Part shown: positions 7,990 through 15,950 of the stretch, one piece after another
Numbering within the stretch: position 1 is the first letter of the stretch
Layout: the number at the start of each line of letters is the position of its first letter
Assembly (NCBI RefSeq): GCF_017355955.1
Contig: NZ_JAFFID010000004.1
Coordinates: 371,390 to 435,389, forward strand
Length of the DNA stretch: 64,000 nucleotides
Reading direction: 5' to 3'
Source of the DNA: Sabulibacter ruber
GTDB lineage: Bacteria > Bacteroidota > Bacteroidia > Cytophagales > Hymenobacteraceae
The notes under the pieces: generated by a model
The model's database searches: none
The model's input: only the letters and a program-made list of their open reading frames with translations
What the model was told of the DNA's origin: nothing
Translations under genes and position numbers: made by a program

Positions 7990-9114
7990 TTACAATGTCT
8001 CCACTTGATTAGGCGCTTTGGCTTTCACGCGGTTGGGTAAGGTAGCGTAGGCTTGCAGGTATTCCTGGGCCATGAGCGCGGTGGTGTAATCCTGGGCTTT
8101 TTTCACCGCCCGGCAGGCCATGATGTTGCGCAGGAATTCATCTTCGATGAGTTTCTGGAGGAGGGTGGTCAATCCTTCTACATCATCGGTGTCTACGTAG
8201 TCGGCGGAGGTGCCCCAGATTTCTTTGAGGCTGTTGATTTTACCCAGTACAAGCGCGCAGCCCGAGAAAGCGGCTTCCAGAATAGACAACCCGAACGGCT
8301 CATACTTTGCAGGCAGTACGTACAACGACGCCCTGGAAAGCCAATCGGCTACTTCGCGCTGCGAGAGCTTGCCCAGGAAATGCACGTTCTTGAAAAGTTT
8401 GCTGTCGCCGGTGGCCGGGTGCACGGCATCGCCGGCGATGTAAATTGGCCAGTCCACGGCATCGGCTACCTGCGTGAGTAGAGCAATGTTTTTGGCTTCG
8501 TCCCACACCCGGCCCATGCTGAAGATGAAGGGCTCCTTGCGCCCAAAATGGAAAGCATGCGGGTCGCGGCCGTTGTTGATGACCTGCTTTTGGAAAAAGG
8601 TGCCGTAAACGGTTTCTGCTTCCTGGAGCATGGCCTCGGTGGGCGCAATCACCAAATCAGCGGCGTGCAACCCATCGCGCACGCGCTCATAATAGTAATG
8701 CCTGTCCGCCGGGGCGTTCTCGCCTTTCATGGCGCGCCACCAGGTCTGCACGCAGGAATGGATGACCATGAGCACCGGTTTGTTCCAGGGCAAATGGCCG
8801 TGGCAGAAGTTGTTCAGGTGGATGAGGTCTGGGTTGAGCTGTTCGTTCAGTTCCAGCAGCCACTGACCCGCCAGGTCTACTTCGGTCCAAGGATTGTCCA
8901 TCCACTCCAGCTGATATTCACTTTCGTACACGGTCACGTTGGTGAGGGCCGCCAGTTCCTGCCGTTGCTGCAGGGTGATGGCCGCGCCCATAGTAGCCAG
9001 GTAAAAGTGCACGTTATAAGGCGCCATGGCGCGGATGAGCTCTAGACTGTAGGTCCAGACGCCGCCCACGCTGTCGGTGGTCATGAGTACGCGCCGATGC
9101 GGTTTATCTACCAT
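7990..9114 (-). CDS. Family 4 glycosyltransferase
   Basis: The 374-residue protein is GT-B fold, retaining GT4. The N-terminal half has MTTDSVGGVWTYSLELIRA (acceptor-side Gly loop) and DLIHLNNFCHGHLPW. The C-terminal half has FIFSMGRVWDEAKNIALL, the standard GRLWDEAKN-like donor-domain start, and YEPFGLSILEAAFSGCALV, the EX7E motif. The start overlaps the end of the Gfo/Idh gene by 11 bp, so the two are coupled. It is the only canonical GT4 in the cluster and could add the first sugar before the CgeB-type enzymes act; that order is inference. Confidence 0.9.
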   Translation of the reverse strand: MVDKPHRRVLMTTDSVGGVWTYSLELIRAMAPYNVHFYLATMGAAITLQQRQELAALTNVTVYESEYQLEWMDNPWTEVDLAGQWLLELNEQLNPDLIHLNNFCHGHLPWNKPVLMVIHSCVQTWWRAMKGENAPADRHYYYERVRDGLHAADLVIAPTEAMLQEAETVYGTFFQKQVINNGRDPHAFHFGRKEPFIFSMGRVWDEAKNIALLTQVADAVDWPIYIAGDAVHPATGDSKLFKNVHFLGKLSQREVADWLSRASLYVLPAKYEPFGLSILEAAFSGCALVLGKINSLKEIWGTSADYVDTDDVEGLTTLLQKLIEDEFLRNIMACRAVKKAQDYTTALMAQEYLQAYATLPNRVKAKAPNQVETL

Positions 9115-10150
9115 AAATCTTGTCCAGTACTTCTGCTACTTTCACAAACTGCTCGGCTTCTGCGCTGAATTTCTCGCCATTGGCGACGCGCTGCGCCCAT
9201 TCCACCCCGGCCCGTCCGCCCCAGGCATCTGGCGGCGAAACCAGGGTCTCGGTTTGGGTGCCCCAGAATCGCTCAGCCACGAAGTCATAGAAAGAGCCGT
9301 TCACGTTTTTGAAGGCTACCCCGCCTTTGGTGCCGTAGAAGGTAGCACTGATTATGGCTTCCTGTCCGGCAGGCAAGTTCCAGGAGCAGGTCAACTGCAC
9401 GTGCGGACCAGTCGCTAACTGGATGCTGGCGGTGGCGTAGTCTTCCACGGTATCTGAGGAAGAAGTCAGGCGTTTGCCTTTGGAGAAGAGGCTGCTGGTT
9501 ACGGTTTCCACTTCGGGAAAGTCTAAGGTCCAGAGTGCCAAATCCACCAGGTGCACGCCCAGGTCAATCACGCAGCCGCCGCCGGAGAGTTTCGGGTCAT
9601 AGAACCAAGGTTTGTCCGGGCCATAGGCGTTATGGAACACCAGTTCAACGCCGTAGATATCGCCCAGTTCGCCTGATTTTATTAGGTCGTAGACTTTGCG
9701 CATGGCCACGGTGCTGCGGTAGGAGAGGTCTACGCCTAAGAGCGTATCGGCTTTGCGGGCCGCTTCCACTACCCGCCGCGTTTCCTCCGCGAATCGACCC
9801 AAGGGTTTCTGGCAGAAAACGGCTTTTCCGCTTTCCAAGGCCTGAATGGATTGGTCGGCGTGGAATGCGCTAGGAGTGGCGATGACTACACCGTCTATTT
9901 CATCAGTTAGTAAGTCTTCAATAGTGTTGCCCACTTTGGCGGCCGGAGCGGTTTTCTGTGCTTCCTCCACGTTTTGCGGTGCCGGGTCCACCACGGCGGC
10001 TACCTCAGCTACGCCGGCATTGGCGATGGCTTCCATGCGGTTCCGGCCAATCCAGCCGATGCCCAGGAAACCTAATTTCAAGGTATCTGTGGAAGCAACG
10101 GTGGGGGCTGCTGCTTCTAGGGTGGGTTCTAGTAAAGTGTCTTCAGCCAT
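9104..10150 (-). CDS. Gfo/Idh/MocA family NAD(P)-dependent oxidoreductase
   Basis: The 348-residue protein has the Rossmann motif LGFLGIGWIGRNRMEAI near residues 25-41, then VVIATPSAFHADQ and the family's KAVFCQKPLG, where EKP is replaced by QKP with the catalytic Lys kept. Later come LGVDLSYRS and GGGCVIDLGVHLVDLALW, with the active-site Asp and His. These enzymes oxidise or reduce a sugar or inositol ring hydroxyl. Next to the MDR dehydrogenase it could form a two-step keto-sugar conversion. The start at 10150 leaves a Glu/Ala/Thr-rich N-terminal extension of about 23 residues before the Rossmann fold. Confidence 0.88.
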   Translation of the reverse strand: MAEDTLLEPTLEAAAPTVASTDTLKLGFLGIGWIGRNRMEAIANAGVAEVAAVVDPAPQNVEEAQKTAPAAKVGNTIEDLLTDEIDGVVIATPSAFHADQSIQALESGKAVFCQKPLGRFAEETRRVVEAARKADTLLGVDLSYRSTVAMRKVYDLIKSGELGDIYGVELVFHNAYGPDKPWFYDPKLSGGGCVIDLGVHLVDLALWTLDFPEVETVTSSLFSKGKRLTSSSDTVEDYATASIQLATGPHVQLTCSWNLPAGQEAIISATFYGTKGGVAFKNVNGSFYDFVAERFWGTQTETLVSPPDAWGGRAGVEWAQRVANGEKFSAEAEQFVKVAEVLDKIYGR

Positions 10151-10202
10151 AGGTTGAAAGGGTTTGTTTCCAAGTTGTTCAGCTTCTTTGTAGAAGCAAA
10201 AG

Positions 10203-10238
10203 GTTTCCCACCTGTTTTATAGAAAATAGGTGGGAAAC
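10203..10238 (-). terminator. Capped hairpin in the gap upstream of the Gfo/Idh gene
   Basis: The arms GTTTCCCACCTGTTTT and AAAATAGGTGGGAAAC pair with one G-U wobble around the loop ATAG. It is about 155 nt past the dehydrogenase stop codon, farther than its relatives, so termination is less certain here. Confidence 0.5.
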
Positions 10239-10257
10239 AGGTTTGTTGTGGTTGTAG

Positions 10258-10369
10258 GGACAGGTCGCGACCTGTCCTAAACGGTTGTTCGATGCAGTAT
10301 CGGTTACCTGTTGCGTTGAATTTTGATTCAATGCGCGGGGAAACGGGTAGGACAGGTCGCGACCTGTCC
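10258..10369. repeat. Pair of identical 20-bp perfect palindromes
   Basis: The palindrome GGACAGGTCGCGACCTGTCC occurs at 10258-10277 and again, identical, at 10350-10369. The 72 bp between them contain a further small hairpin (GCGTTGAAT/ATTCAATGC). They lie in the 243-bp gap between the dehydrogenase and Gfo/Idh genes. They look like REP-type modules; no function is shown. Confidence 0.75.
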
Positions 10370-10393
10370 GTACGCATCATCATCAGGCGTATT

Positions 10394-11398
10394 CTACATC
10401 GTCACAATCGCCTTCATGAAGCCGTCCGGACGGTCTGTTAAGGCGGCGAACGCCTCGTCCATTTTCTCCAGCGGGAAGGTGTGGGTGTAGAGCATTTCGG
10501 GTTTGAGGCGACCGCTTTCCACGGCTTTCACGGCTTCTTTGATGCCGTCCAGGTACATCTGTGGGTCGCGTTCGTGGGCGTTGATGACGTCCAGGCCGCG
10601 CCAGTTCCAGAGCTGGATGTTCACCTGGCGCATGCCGTCTTGGTGGAAACCGGCAATGATGAGGCGGCCACGCTCTTTGCATAACTCGCCAGCCAGGTTC
10701 AGAGGCCATTCTTTGCCGGTGCACTCAATCACACGGTCGCAGAAAACCTCGCCGGTGAGTTCTTTCACGCGCTCAATGATTTTGTAGTGGTCATCCATGG
10801 GGATGATTTCATCGGCGCCGCACTGCTGGGCGATGTCCAGAGAGAACGGACGCTGGGAGATGGCAATAACCCTGGCGCCCGCCTCTTTGGCTAATTGTAC
10901 GAGTAAAGCTCCCAGAAACCCGATGCCCAGAATGGCCACGGTCTGTCCGGCTTTGATGTCTGACCGCTTGAAGATGTTCATGGCGCAGCCCAAGGGCTCG
11001 CCGGGGAACGGTTTGCCCGCCAGTGACTCCGGCAACTTTACCACCGAAGTAGCCTCGGCTACATCATAGGCAGCATAGGAATTATAGGATAGGGCGGCTA
11101 CGCGGTCGCCCACCTTCAGGTCTTTCACCTCGGCACCCACGGCTTCAATGATGCCCCAGCCTTCGTGGCCCGGATTGCCGGCCGGAATAGGGTAGGAGAA
11201 CCACTCGCGGCCTTCCCACACGGGAATGTTGGAGGCGCACAGTCCGCAGCCTTCCAGCTTGATGCGCACTTGCGTGGCGCTTGGTTCTGGCAGAGCCACC
11301 TCCTGGATTTCTACTTGCTTAGGAGCGGTAATCACCGCCGAGGCCATGGTAGTGGCAGCGGCGGTGTCAAGGGTTTCTTGGAATAGGTCGGTTTGCAT
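10394..11398 (-). CDS. Zinc-type medium-chain dehydrogenase (MDR)
   Basis: The 334-residue protein has the catalytic-zinc motif EGCGLCASN near residue 50 and GHEGWG about 25 residues later. The cofactor loop is AILGIGFLGALLVQLAKEAGA. The structural-zinc four-cysteine loop of classical alcohol dehydrogenases is not visible. Such enzymes oxidise a secondary alcohol of a sugar or cyclitol. It starts 9 nt after the fusion gene ends. An internal Met at 11347 (MASAVITAP) starts nearer the usual MDR N-terminus, so the first 17 residues are uncertain. Partnering with Gfo/Idh is inferred from position. Confidence 0.85.
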   Translation of the reverse strand: MQTDLFQETLDTAAATTMASAVITAPKQVEIQEVALPEPSATQVRIKLEGCGLCASNIPVWEGREWFSYPIPAGNPGHEGWGIIEAVGAEVKDLKVGDRVAALSYNSYAAYDVAEATSVVKLPESLAGKPFPGEPLGCAMNIFKRSDIKAGQTVAILGIGFLGALLVQLAKEAGARVIAISQRPFSLDIAQQCGADEIIPMDDHYKIIERVKELTGEVFCDRVIECTGKEWPLNLAGELCKERGRLIIAGFHQDGMRQVNIQLWNWRGLDVINAHERDPQMYLDGIKEAVKAVESGRLKPEMLYTHTFPLEKMDEAFAALTDRPDGFMKAIVTM

Positions 11399-11407
11399 GA
11401 TAGGGTA

Positions 11408-13459
11408 TTAAGCTACTGCTACGTTATCGGTTTCTTGTTCCACAGCCACGGGAGCTTTGAGCGACACTTCAATGCCTCTTGTCTCGCACAGCCACTGGTA
11501 GAGTTTGGCCACGCCTTCGGCCACACTGTTTTTAGGGTACCAGCCGGTAGCTTCGTGGAACTTGCGGATGTCAGACACATAGTAGTGCTGGTCGCCGGGA
11601 CGCCAGTCGCCGAAGCTCAGGTTCACTTTCTTGCCGCGGTAGGTGCCAATCAAATCCAGCAGTTCCAACAGACTGGTGGTGTTTTTCACGCCTCCGCCAA
11701 TGTTGAAGGCTTGCCCCGAAAGGTCTTTCATGTTCTCCTGCGCCAGCAAAAACGCATCTACCAGGTCTTCCACAAACAGGATGTCGCGCACCTGCTTGCC
11801 GTCGCCGTAAATGCTGATGGCCTTGTTCTCAATGGCTCTGATGGCGAAGTGCGCCACCCAGCCCTGGTCTTCGTTGCCATACTGGTGCGGACCATAGATG
11901 CAGCTCATTCTAAACACCACAGCCGGAATGCCATAGGTTCTGGCGTAATCTACCACGTACTGGTCAGCAGCGCCTTTGGAGCAACCGTACGGACTATGGA
12001 AATCCAGCGGACGGGCCTCGGAAATACCGTTGGCTTTGATGTGCTTGTCTGAGGGGTTGTAGCGGGTACCGTTCGGGATGAAGCGCAGGTCTTCCAGGCC
12101 GCCGTACACTTTATTCGTAGACGTGAACACCAACGGCGGCGGGTTGTCCTGGGCTCTGATGGCTTCCAGCACGTTCACCACGCCCCGGGCGTTGATTTCA
12201 AAATCCTGAATGGGTCCGGTGAGCGAAGTAGTCACCGCTACCTGCGCCGCGAAATGGTACACCTCGTTGGCGTACTTCATCACACGTTTCACGGCCTGTA
12301 AATCCCGGATGTCGCCTACGTACACTTCCAGTTTCTCGCCGTAGTTCTGGTGCAGCCACTGCAGGTTACGCTCTACGCCGGTGCGGGAAAGGTTATCAAA
12401 AATGAGCACGCGCTTGCCTTGCTCCAGCAAGCGCTTGGCTAAGTTAGTGCCCACAAATCCGGCCCCGCCGGTTACTACGGAGTAGCGCTCCTGGTCAGAG
12501 AAATCTTCTTTGCGGCGGATGAAGTTGAACTTATCCAGCCCATCCAATCCGTTTTCAGCCCATAATCTGTAAAGCAGCTTTGGAGAGCCATCGGCGTTCT
12601 TCAGACCGAAGAACAAAGTACGGTTGTCCACGTGAAACTTGCCTTCAGCGTCCAGGTCGTGCAGGCTGTTCCAGTACACTTTGGTGACCGGGGCTTTGCA
12701 CACTTTACGGAACTCCTGGAATTGCTTGAACTCATCGTGTTGCCAGGTAGAGAAACCGGCTTCGGTAATCCAGATTTCGGCTTTGATGTTGTTGCGGTCC
12801 AGCACCTCACGTACGCGCTGAATGTTGGCTTCCCAGCCTTCCCAATTTTGGTCAAAAACATCGGGGGACCCGTGAATGCCAACGGCGTCAATGTTTTCCA
12901 ACACCCCACGGTTGTACATCAGTTGCAGCCAATTGGGGTCAATAGGACTCATACCACCAAGCACGGCTTTCTTGCCGTGCTGCTTGGCCACCTGGGCCGC
13001 CACGGCCATCATCTGGGAGAAGGTGTTCCAGTTCTGGTCTAAGGTATAGTCGTAGTGGGCAATGTTGTTGGGCTCGTTCCAGAGTTCTACCCACTCAAAG
13101 TGGGTGCCCAGGTCAACCAGTACCTCGTGCAGGAACTCTGCGAAGGCGTTAGGGTTTTGGGGCGGGGCTGAGGTCTTGGCGGTTACTCCTAGTTCGGAGG
13201 GTGTCTCCTGGAAACAAGGCAACACCTGCACCTGTTTGGCTAACGCCGGAATCAACCAGGCATACCACGCCTTGCCTTCCTCGGAGGTATAGGTTGCCCA
13301 GGAAATGCCGGTGCGCAGTTCCGTGACGCCAAGTTCTTTCATCTCCGCGAGGGATTTTTCCACGCGGGCGTGCTCACCAGGCTGGAACCATTGTACCAAG
13401 CCGATGGTGGGGGCGGCCAGGGGAGTATGTTTAGGTTGTGATTTAGCGGTTCTTGTCAT
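11408..13459 (-). CDS. Fusion of a clan GH-A glycoside hydrolase-like domain and an SDR sugar-nucleotide epimerase
   Basis: Residues about 18-305 of this 683-residue protein form a TIM-barrel glycosidase-like domain (GH39/GH5-like). WNEP at 127-130 gives a candidate acid/base Glu129, and ITEAG gives a candidate nucleophile Glu233. Both catalytic positions are intact. Residues about 326-670 are an extended SDR with GGAGFVG at 331-337, TSTNKVYGG near 446 and the catalytic YGCSK (Tyr491, Lys495). The latter most resembles CDP-paratose 2-epimerase-type enzymes. There is no signal peptide, so both domains work in the cytosol. The start lies 46 nt after the preceding epimerase gene. The reading frame is uninterrupted through the junction (RRKEDFSDQERYSVVTGG), so this is not a frameshift artefact on the evidence seen. 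Confidence 0.85.
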   Translation of the reverse strand: MTRTAKSQPKHTPLAAPTIGLVQWFQPGEHARVEKSLAEMKELGVTELRTGISWATYTSEEGKAWYAWLIPALAKQVQVLPCFQETPSELGVTAKTSAPPQNPNAFAEFLHEVLVDLGTHFEWVELWNEPNNIAHYDYTLDQNWNTFSQMMAVAAQVAKQHGKKAVLGGMSPIDPNWLQLMYNRGVLENIDAVGIHGSPDVFDQNWEGWEANIQRVREVLDRNNIKAEIWITEAGFSTWQHDEFKQFQEFRKVCKAPVTKVYWNSLHDLDAEGKFHVDNRTLFFGLKNADGSPKLLYRLWAENGLDGLDKFNFIRRKEDFSDQERYSVVTGGAGFVGTNLAKRLLEQGKRVLIFDNLSRTGVERNLQWLHQNYGEKLEVYVGDIRDLQAVKRVMKYANEVYHFAAQVAVTTSLTGPIQDFEINARGVVNVLEAIRAQDNPPPLVFTSTNKVYGGLEDLRFIPNGTRYNPSDKHIKANGISEARPLDFHSPYGCSKGAADQYVVDYARTYGIPAVVFRMSCIYGPHQYGNEDQGWVAHFAIRAIENKAISIYGDGKQVRDILFVEDLVDAFLLAQENMKDLSGQAFNIGGGVKNTTSLLELLDLIGTYRGKKVNLSFGDWRPGDQHYYVSDIRKFHEATGWYPKNSVAEGVAKLYQWLCETRGIEVSLKAPVAVEQETDNVAVA

Positions 13460-13505
13460 ACGGGTTTTAAGCTTCTTTTTGGGAAAACAAGTCAGAAACG
13501 CGGAC

Positions 13506-14624
13506 TTACACGGTTAAGCCCCGTGCTGCTAACTCAGCGCTCGCCTCATTGACGCGGTCGTACGCAATCTGTCCCTCCAGCCAATCGGCCAGCTCAGTTA
13601 AACCGCTGTTGAATTCTACTTGTGGATAGAAGCCCAGCACCTCTTTGGCCAGGCTGATGTCTGCGTAGCAGTGGCGGATGTCGCCTACGCGGTACTTACC
13701 GGTAATCTCGGGAGTTAATTCCTGTTTTCCCATTACCTCGGCCAGACGCTCGCCAATTTCTTTGATGGTGTAATTGTTGCCGCTGCCCACGTTGAAAACC
13801 ATTCCGGCCGCTTCTTCTTTCTCCATAGCCAGTCTGCAAGCCAACGCCACATCGCGCACGTGCACGAAATCACGCTGCTGGTTTCCGTCCTCAAAGATCA
13901 TAGGAGCGTTGTTGTTCAGGAAACGCGAGGCGAAAATAGCCAGCACGCCGGTGTATGGGTTGGAAAGCGCCTGACGCGTGCCGTACACGTTGAAGAAGCG
14001 CATAGCCACCGTTGGGATGTTGTAGGCACGGCCTACCATGAGGCAAAGGCGCTCCTGGTCATATTTAGAAAGGGCGTATACCGAGGACAGGCAAGGAATC
14101 TTTGATTCGGGCGTAGCTACCGGGGTAAGCACTTCGCCTTTCTCGCTTTTCAGTTCCCAGTCGCCGGCTTTGAGTTGTTCCAGGCCACGCTCGGCGGCAA
14201 TCACTTTTTCGCCGGTGGCGGAGGTATACAAGCCTTCGCCGTAGATGCTCATGCTGGAGGCCACTACCAATTTGCTTACCGGTTTCTCAATCAGGCACTC
14301 CAACAGCACAGCCGTGCCGATGTTGTTCACATCGGTGTATTCCTTGATCTCGTACATGCTCTGGCCCACACCCACCATGGCGGCGAAGTGGAACACAGCA
14401 TCAACGCCTTCCAGGGCTTTCATTACCGCGGCTTTGTCGCGCACGTCGCCTACCTGCAGTTCTACCTCGGGGTGAAGGTACTCAGGGCGCTCGCAGTCTT
14501 TGCCGTGTACTTGTTCAGAAAGGTTATCCAGGGCGCGTACCTCATATCCGAAGTTGATCAGTTCATCTGCCAGGTGCGACCCAATGAAGCCTGCACCGCC
14601 GGTAATCAAGACTTTCTTTTTCAT
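13506..14624 (-). CDS. Extended SDR sugar-nucleotide epimerase/dehydratase
   Basis: The 372-residue protein has the NAD-binding GGAGFIGSH at 9-17, Asp-Asn after beta-2 (ALDNLSEQVHG), FHFAAMVGVGQSM near 78 and ASSMSIYGEG near 122. The catalytic YALSK puts Tyr at 183 and Lys at 187. FNVYGTRQ and QQRDFVHVRDVA are the usual substrate-binding elements. It is closest in appearance to dTDP-L-rhamnose/UDP-glucose 4-epimerase-like proteins. As the first gene of the minus-strand cluster it probably makes or alters the nucleotide sugar used by the glycosyltransferases downstream. Confidence 0.88.
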   Translation of the reverse strand: MKKKVLITGGAGFIGSHLADELINFGYEVRALDNLSEQVHGKDCERPEYLHPEVELQVGDVRDKAAVMKALEGVDAVFHFAAMVGVGQSMYEIKEYTDVNNIGTAVLLECLIEKPVSKLVVASSMSIYGEGLYTSATGEKVIAAERGLEQLKAGDWELKSEKGEVLTPVATPESKIPCLSSVYALSKYDQERLCLMVGRAYNIPTVAMRFFNVYGTRQALSNPYTGVLAIFASRFLNNNAPMIFEDGNQQRDFVHVRDVALACRLAMEKEEAAGMVFNVGSGNNYTIKEIGERLAEVMGKQELTPEITGKYRVGDIRHCYADISLAKEVLGFYPQVEFNSGLTELADWLEGQIAYDRVNEASAELAARGLTV

Positions 14625-15401
14625 AGTTGTCAGTGGGTGTTATTTTAGGGGTTAGAAGGGCTGCGGAGGGAAGCGCACGTGACGTAGCTTAACCCGACGT
14701 GGCGCAGTTGCGACATGGTCGCGTGTACCTCGTCGGCGCTCAAGGCTCCGTACCCAATAGTTTCAGTAGTTTGGTTGAGAAAAGTATTCCCGGTGAAAGG
14801 AGTATGGTATGCTGATTCCCTGGCGGTAGTCTTCCCGATTCCAGATACCTTGCCCATTGAAGTTGCGGCAGAAATCTGAAAATGGGCACACGGTAGAACC
14901 ATAGTAGATGATGCTGAGGAATCTATATATAGCTTTTTTGCTTTTTAATTCCCGAAACGTGGAAAAGCTACTTAGGGTTATGTTTCCAGGCAGTTCTTTG
15001 GATTTAGCCGGGCAACAAAGAAGCTTAAAATACAATGTACTGAACCGAGGCTAGAGAAGCTGAGTGATGGGTGTGTTTTGTATTATTGTAAGTTGATTCT
15101 TCTCTTGGTTGCTGAGTTTTGATTATGGCTATAACAGAATCAATGGTTTAAAGGGGTGTGTGAATTTGATAAGTAGTATTATTTTAATTGACTTCTGGAG
15201 CCAGATTGATAAATGAATAAAGCAGGAAAGAAAAAGAAGTGATAGAAGAAGATGCTGAAAAAAATTCAAGTAAGAAGAGAGCCAATACCTGTTTTGAGGC
15301 TGTTTTGGGGTAAAAGCCCAAAAAACAGCTTGTTCCTTGAGTAATTAGTAGTAGGCCTTCTTAGAGAGTGGTTAAGTACTGAACTTTTATAGGACAATCT
15401 C
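14625..15401. other. 777-bp non-coding region upstream of the glycan cluster
   Basis: I find no convincing gene. Two short overlapping minus-strand frames (14645-14902 and 14763-15035) have no family features, and their composition looks like non-coding DNA. Bases 14660-14760 are GC-rich, while 14900-15300 are clearly AT-richer than the genes around. The region should hold the cluster promoter, but I see no full TAnnTTTG element on the minus strand. A capped hairpin at 15299-15329 ends the next gene. Confidence 0.6.
15299..15329 (-). terminator. Capped hairpin after the four-helix membrane protein gene
   Basis: GCTGTTTTGGG pairs with CCCAAAAAACAGC across the loop GTAAAAG. The longer A side allows slipped pairing. 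It lies about 73 nt past the stop codon of the small membrane-protein gene. Confidence 0.5.
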
Positions 15402-15890
15402 TTAAATAGGGACTTTTGAATGTTTAGAATAGGTACACACCATTTTAGTGAGCCAATATCCCTGGAAGAAGCCTAGTATTCTCAGTACCCAAGTCAGCGT
15501 GAGGTCTATGAGCCTTGTGTGATGGAGTAGGGGAGCGGAAAGGCCTTCCTGTATTTTCACCCCAAGGTATGCCAACAGTAGCGCCAAAATCAGCAAAGCC
15601 GCCACTCTTAAAAGTTTGTAGGCAATGACCTGCACTTCTCTTTCCAGAAGTAAAAAGAACTGGTGGGTGATCAAGGTGGAAAGAACCAGGTTACCGGAGA
15701 TGACCACAAACAGGCCCTTGGGAAAGTTTTCTTCCAGGAGGTGCCCGTAGCCCTTCATGGCAGCTTCACCCTGGTAGGAAAAATTGGTTTTCAGGAAATA
15801 ACTGAGGAAGAAGCAAAAGCCAGTCAGCACAGCCGTGGCAATTCCAAAAGAAACCAAGCGGGCTTTTCCCTGTTCTGTGAGCCGGATCAT
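15402..15890 (-). CDS. Small polytopic membrane protein, unknown function
   Basis: The 162-residue protein has about four hydrophobic segments: 13-32 (SFGIATAVLTGFCFFLSYF), 58-78, 92-112 (LLRVAALLILALLLAYLG) and 128-150. A short loop after helix 1 is charged. I recognise no family. It is 58 nt downstream of the CBS/CorC gene on the same strand, but a strong hairpin separates them. It could be an inner-membrane accessory protein; nothing more can be said. Confidence 0.6.
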   Translation of the reverse strand: MIRLTEQGKARLVSFGIATAVLTGFCFFLSYFLKTNFSYQGEAAMKGYGHLLEENFPKGLFVVISGNLVLSTLITHQFFLLLEREVQVIAYKLLRVAALLILALLLAYLGVKIQEGLSAPLLHHTRLIDLTLTWVLRILGFFQGYWLTKMVCTYSKHSKVPI

Positions 15891-15904
15891 TCTTTAGAAA
15901 AGCG

Positions 15905-15950
15905 AAGGTGTTTCGGGGCTGTTTTCCAGAAAGCTGCCCCGAAACACCTT
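15905..15950 (-). terminator. Capped hairpin overlapping the stop codon of the CorC-like gene
   Basis: The arms AAGGTGTTTCGGGGC (15905-15919) and GCCCCGAAACACCTT (15936-15950) are perfect 15-bp complements. The right arm reaches into the TAA stop codon of the CBS-domain gene. Confidence 0.72.

Noticed and set aside
10129..10383. Minus-strand frame of 84 codons
   Set aside because: It covers both 20-bp palindromes and a capped hairpin and overlaps the start of the Gfo/Idh gene; not a gene.
11408..13459. Fusion gene as two genes joined by sequencing error
   Set aside because: The frame is continuous through a linker with normal composition, and no stop or start signals are seen at the junction. 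Only read data could fully exclude it.
14645..15035. Two minus-strand frames of 85 and 90 codons upstream of the epimerase gene
   Set aside because: They overlap each other in different frames, show no recognisable motif and lie in DNA with non-coding composition.
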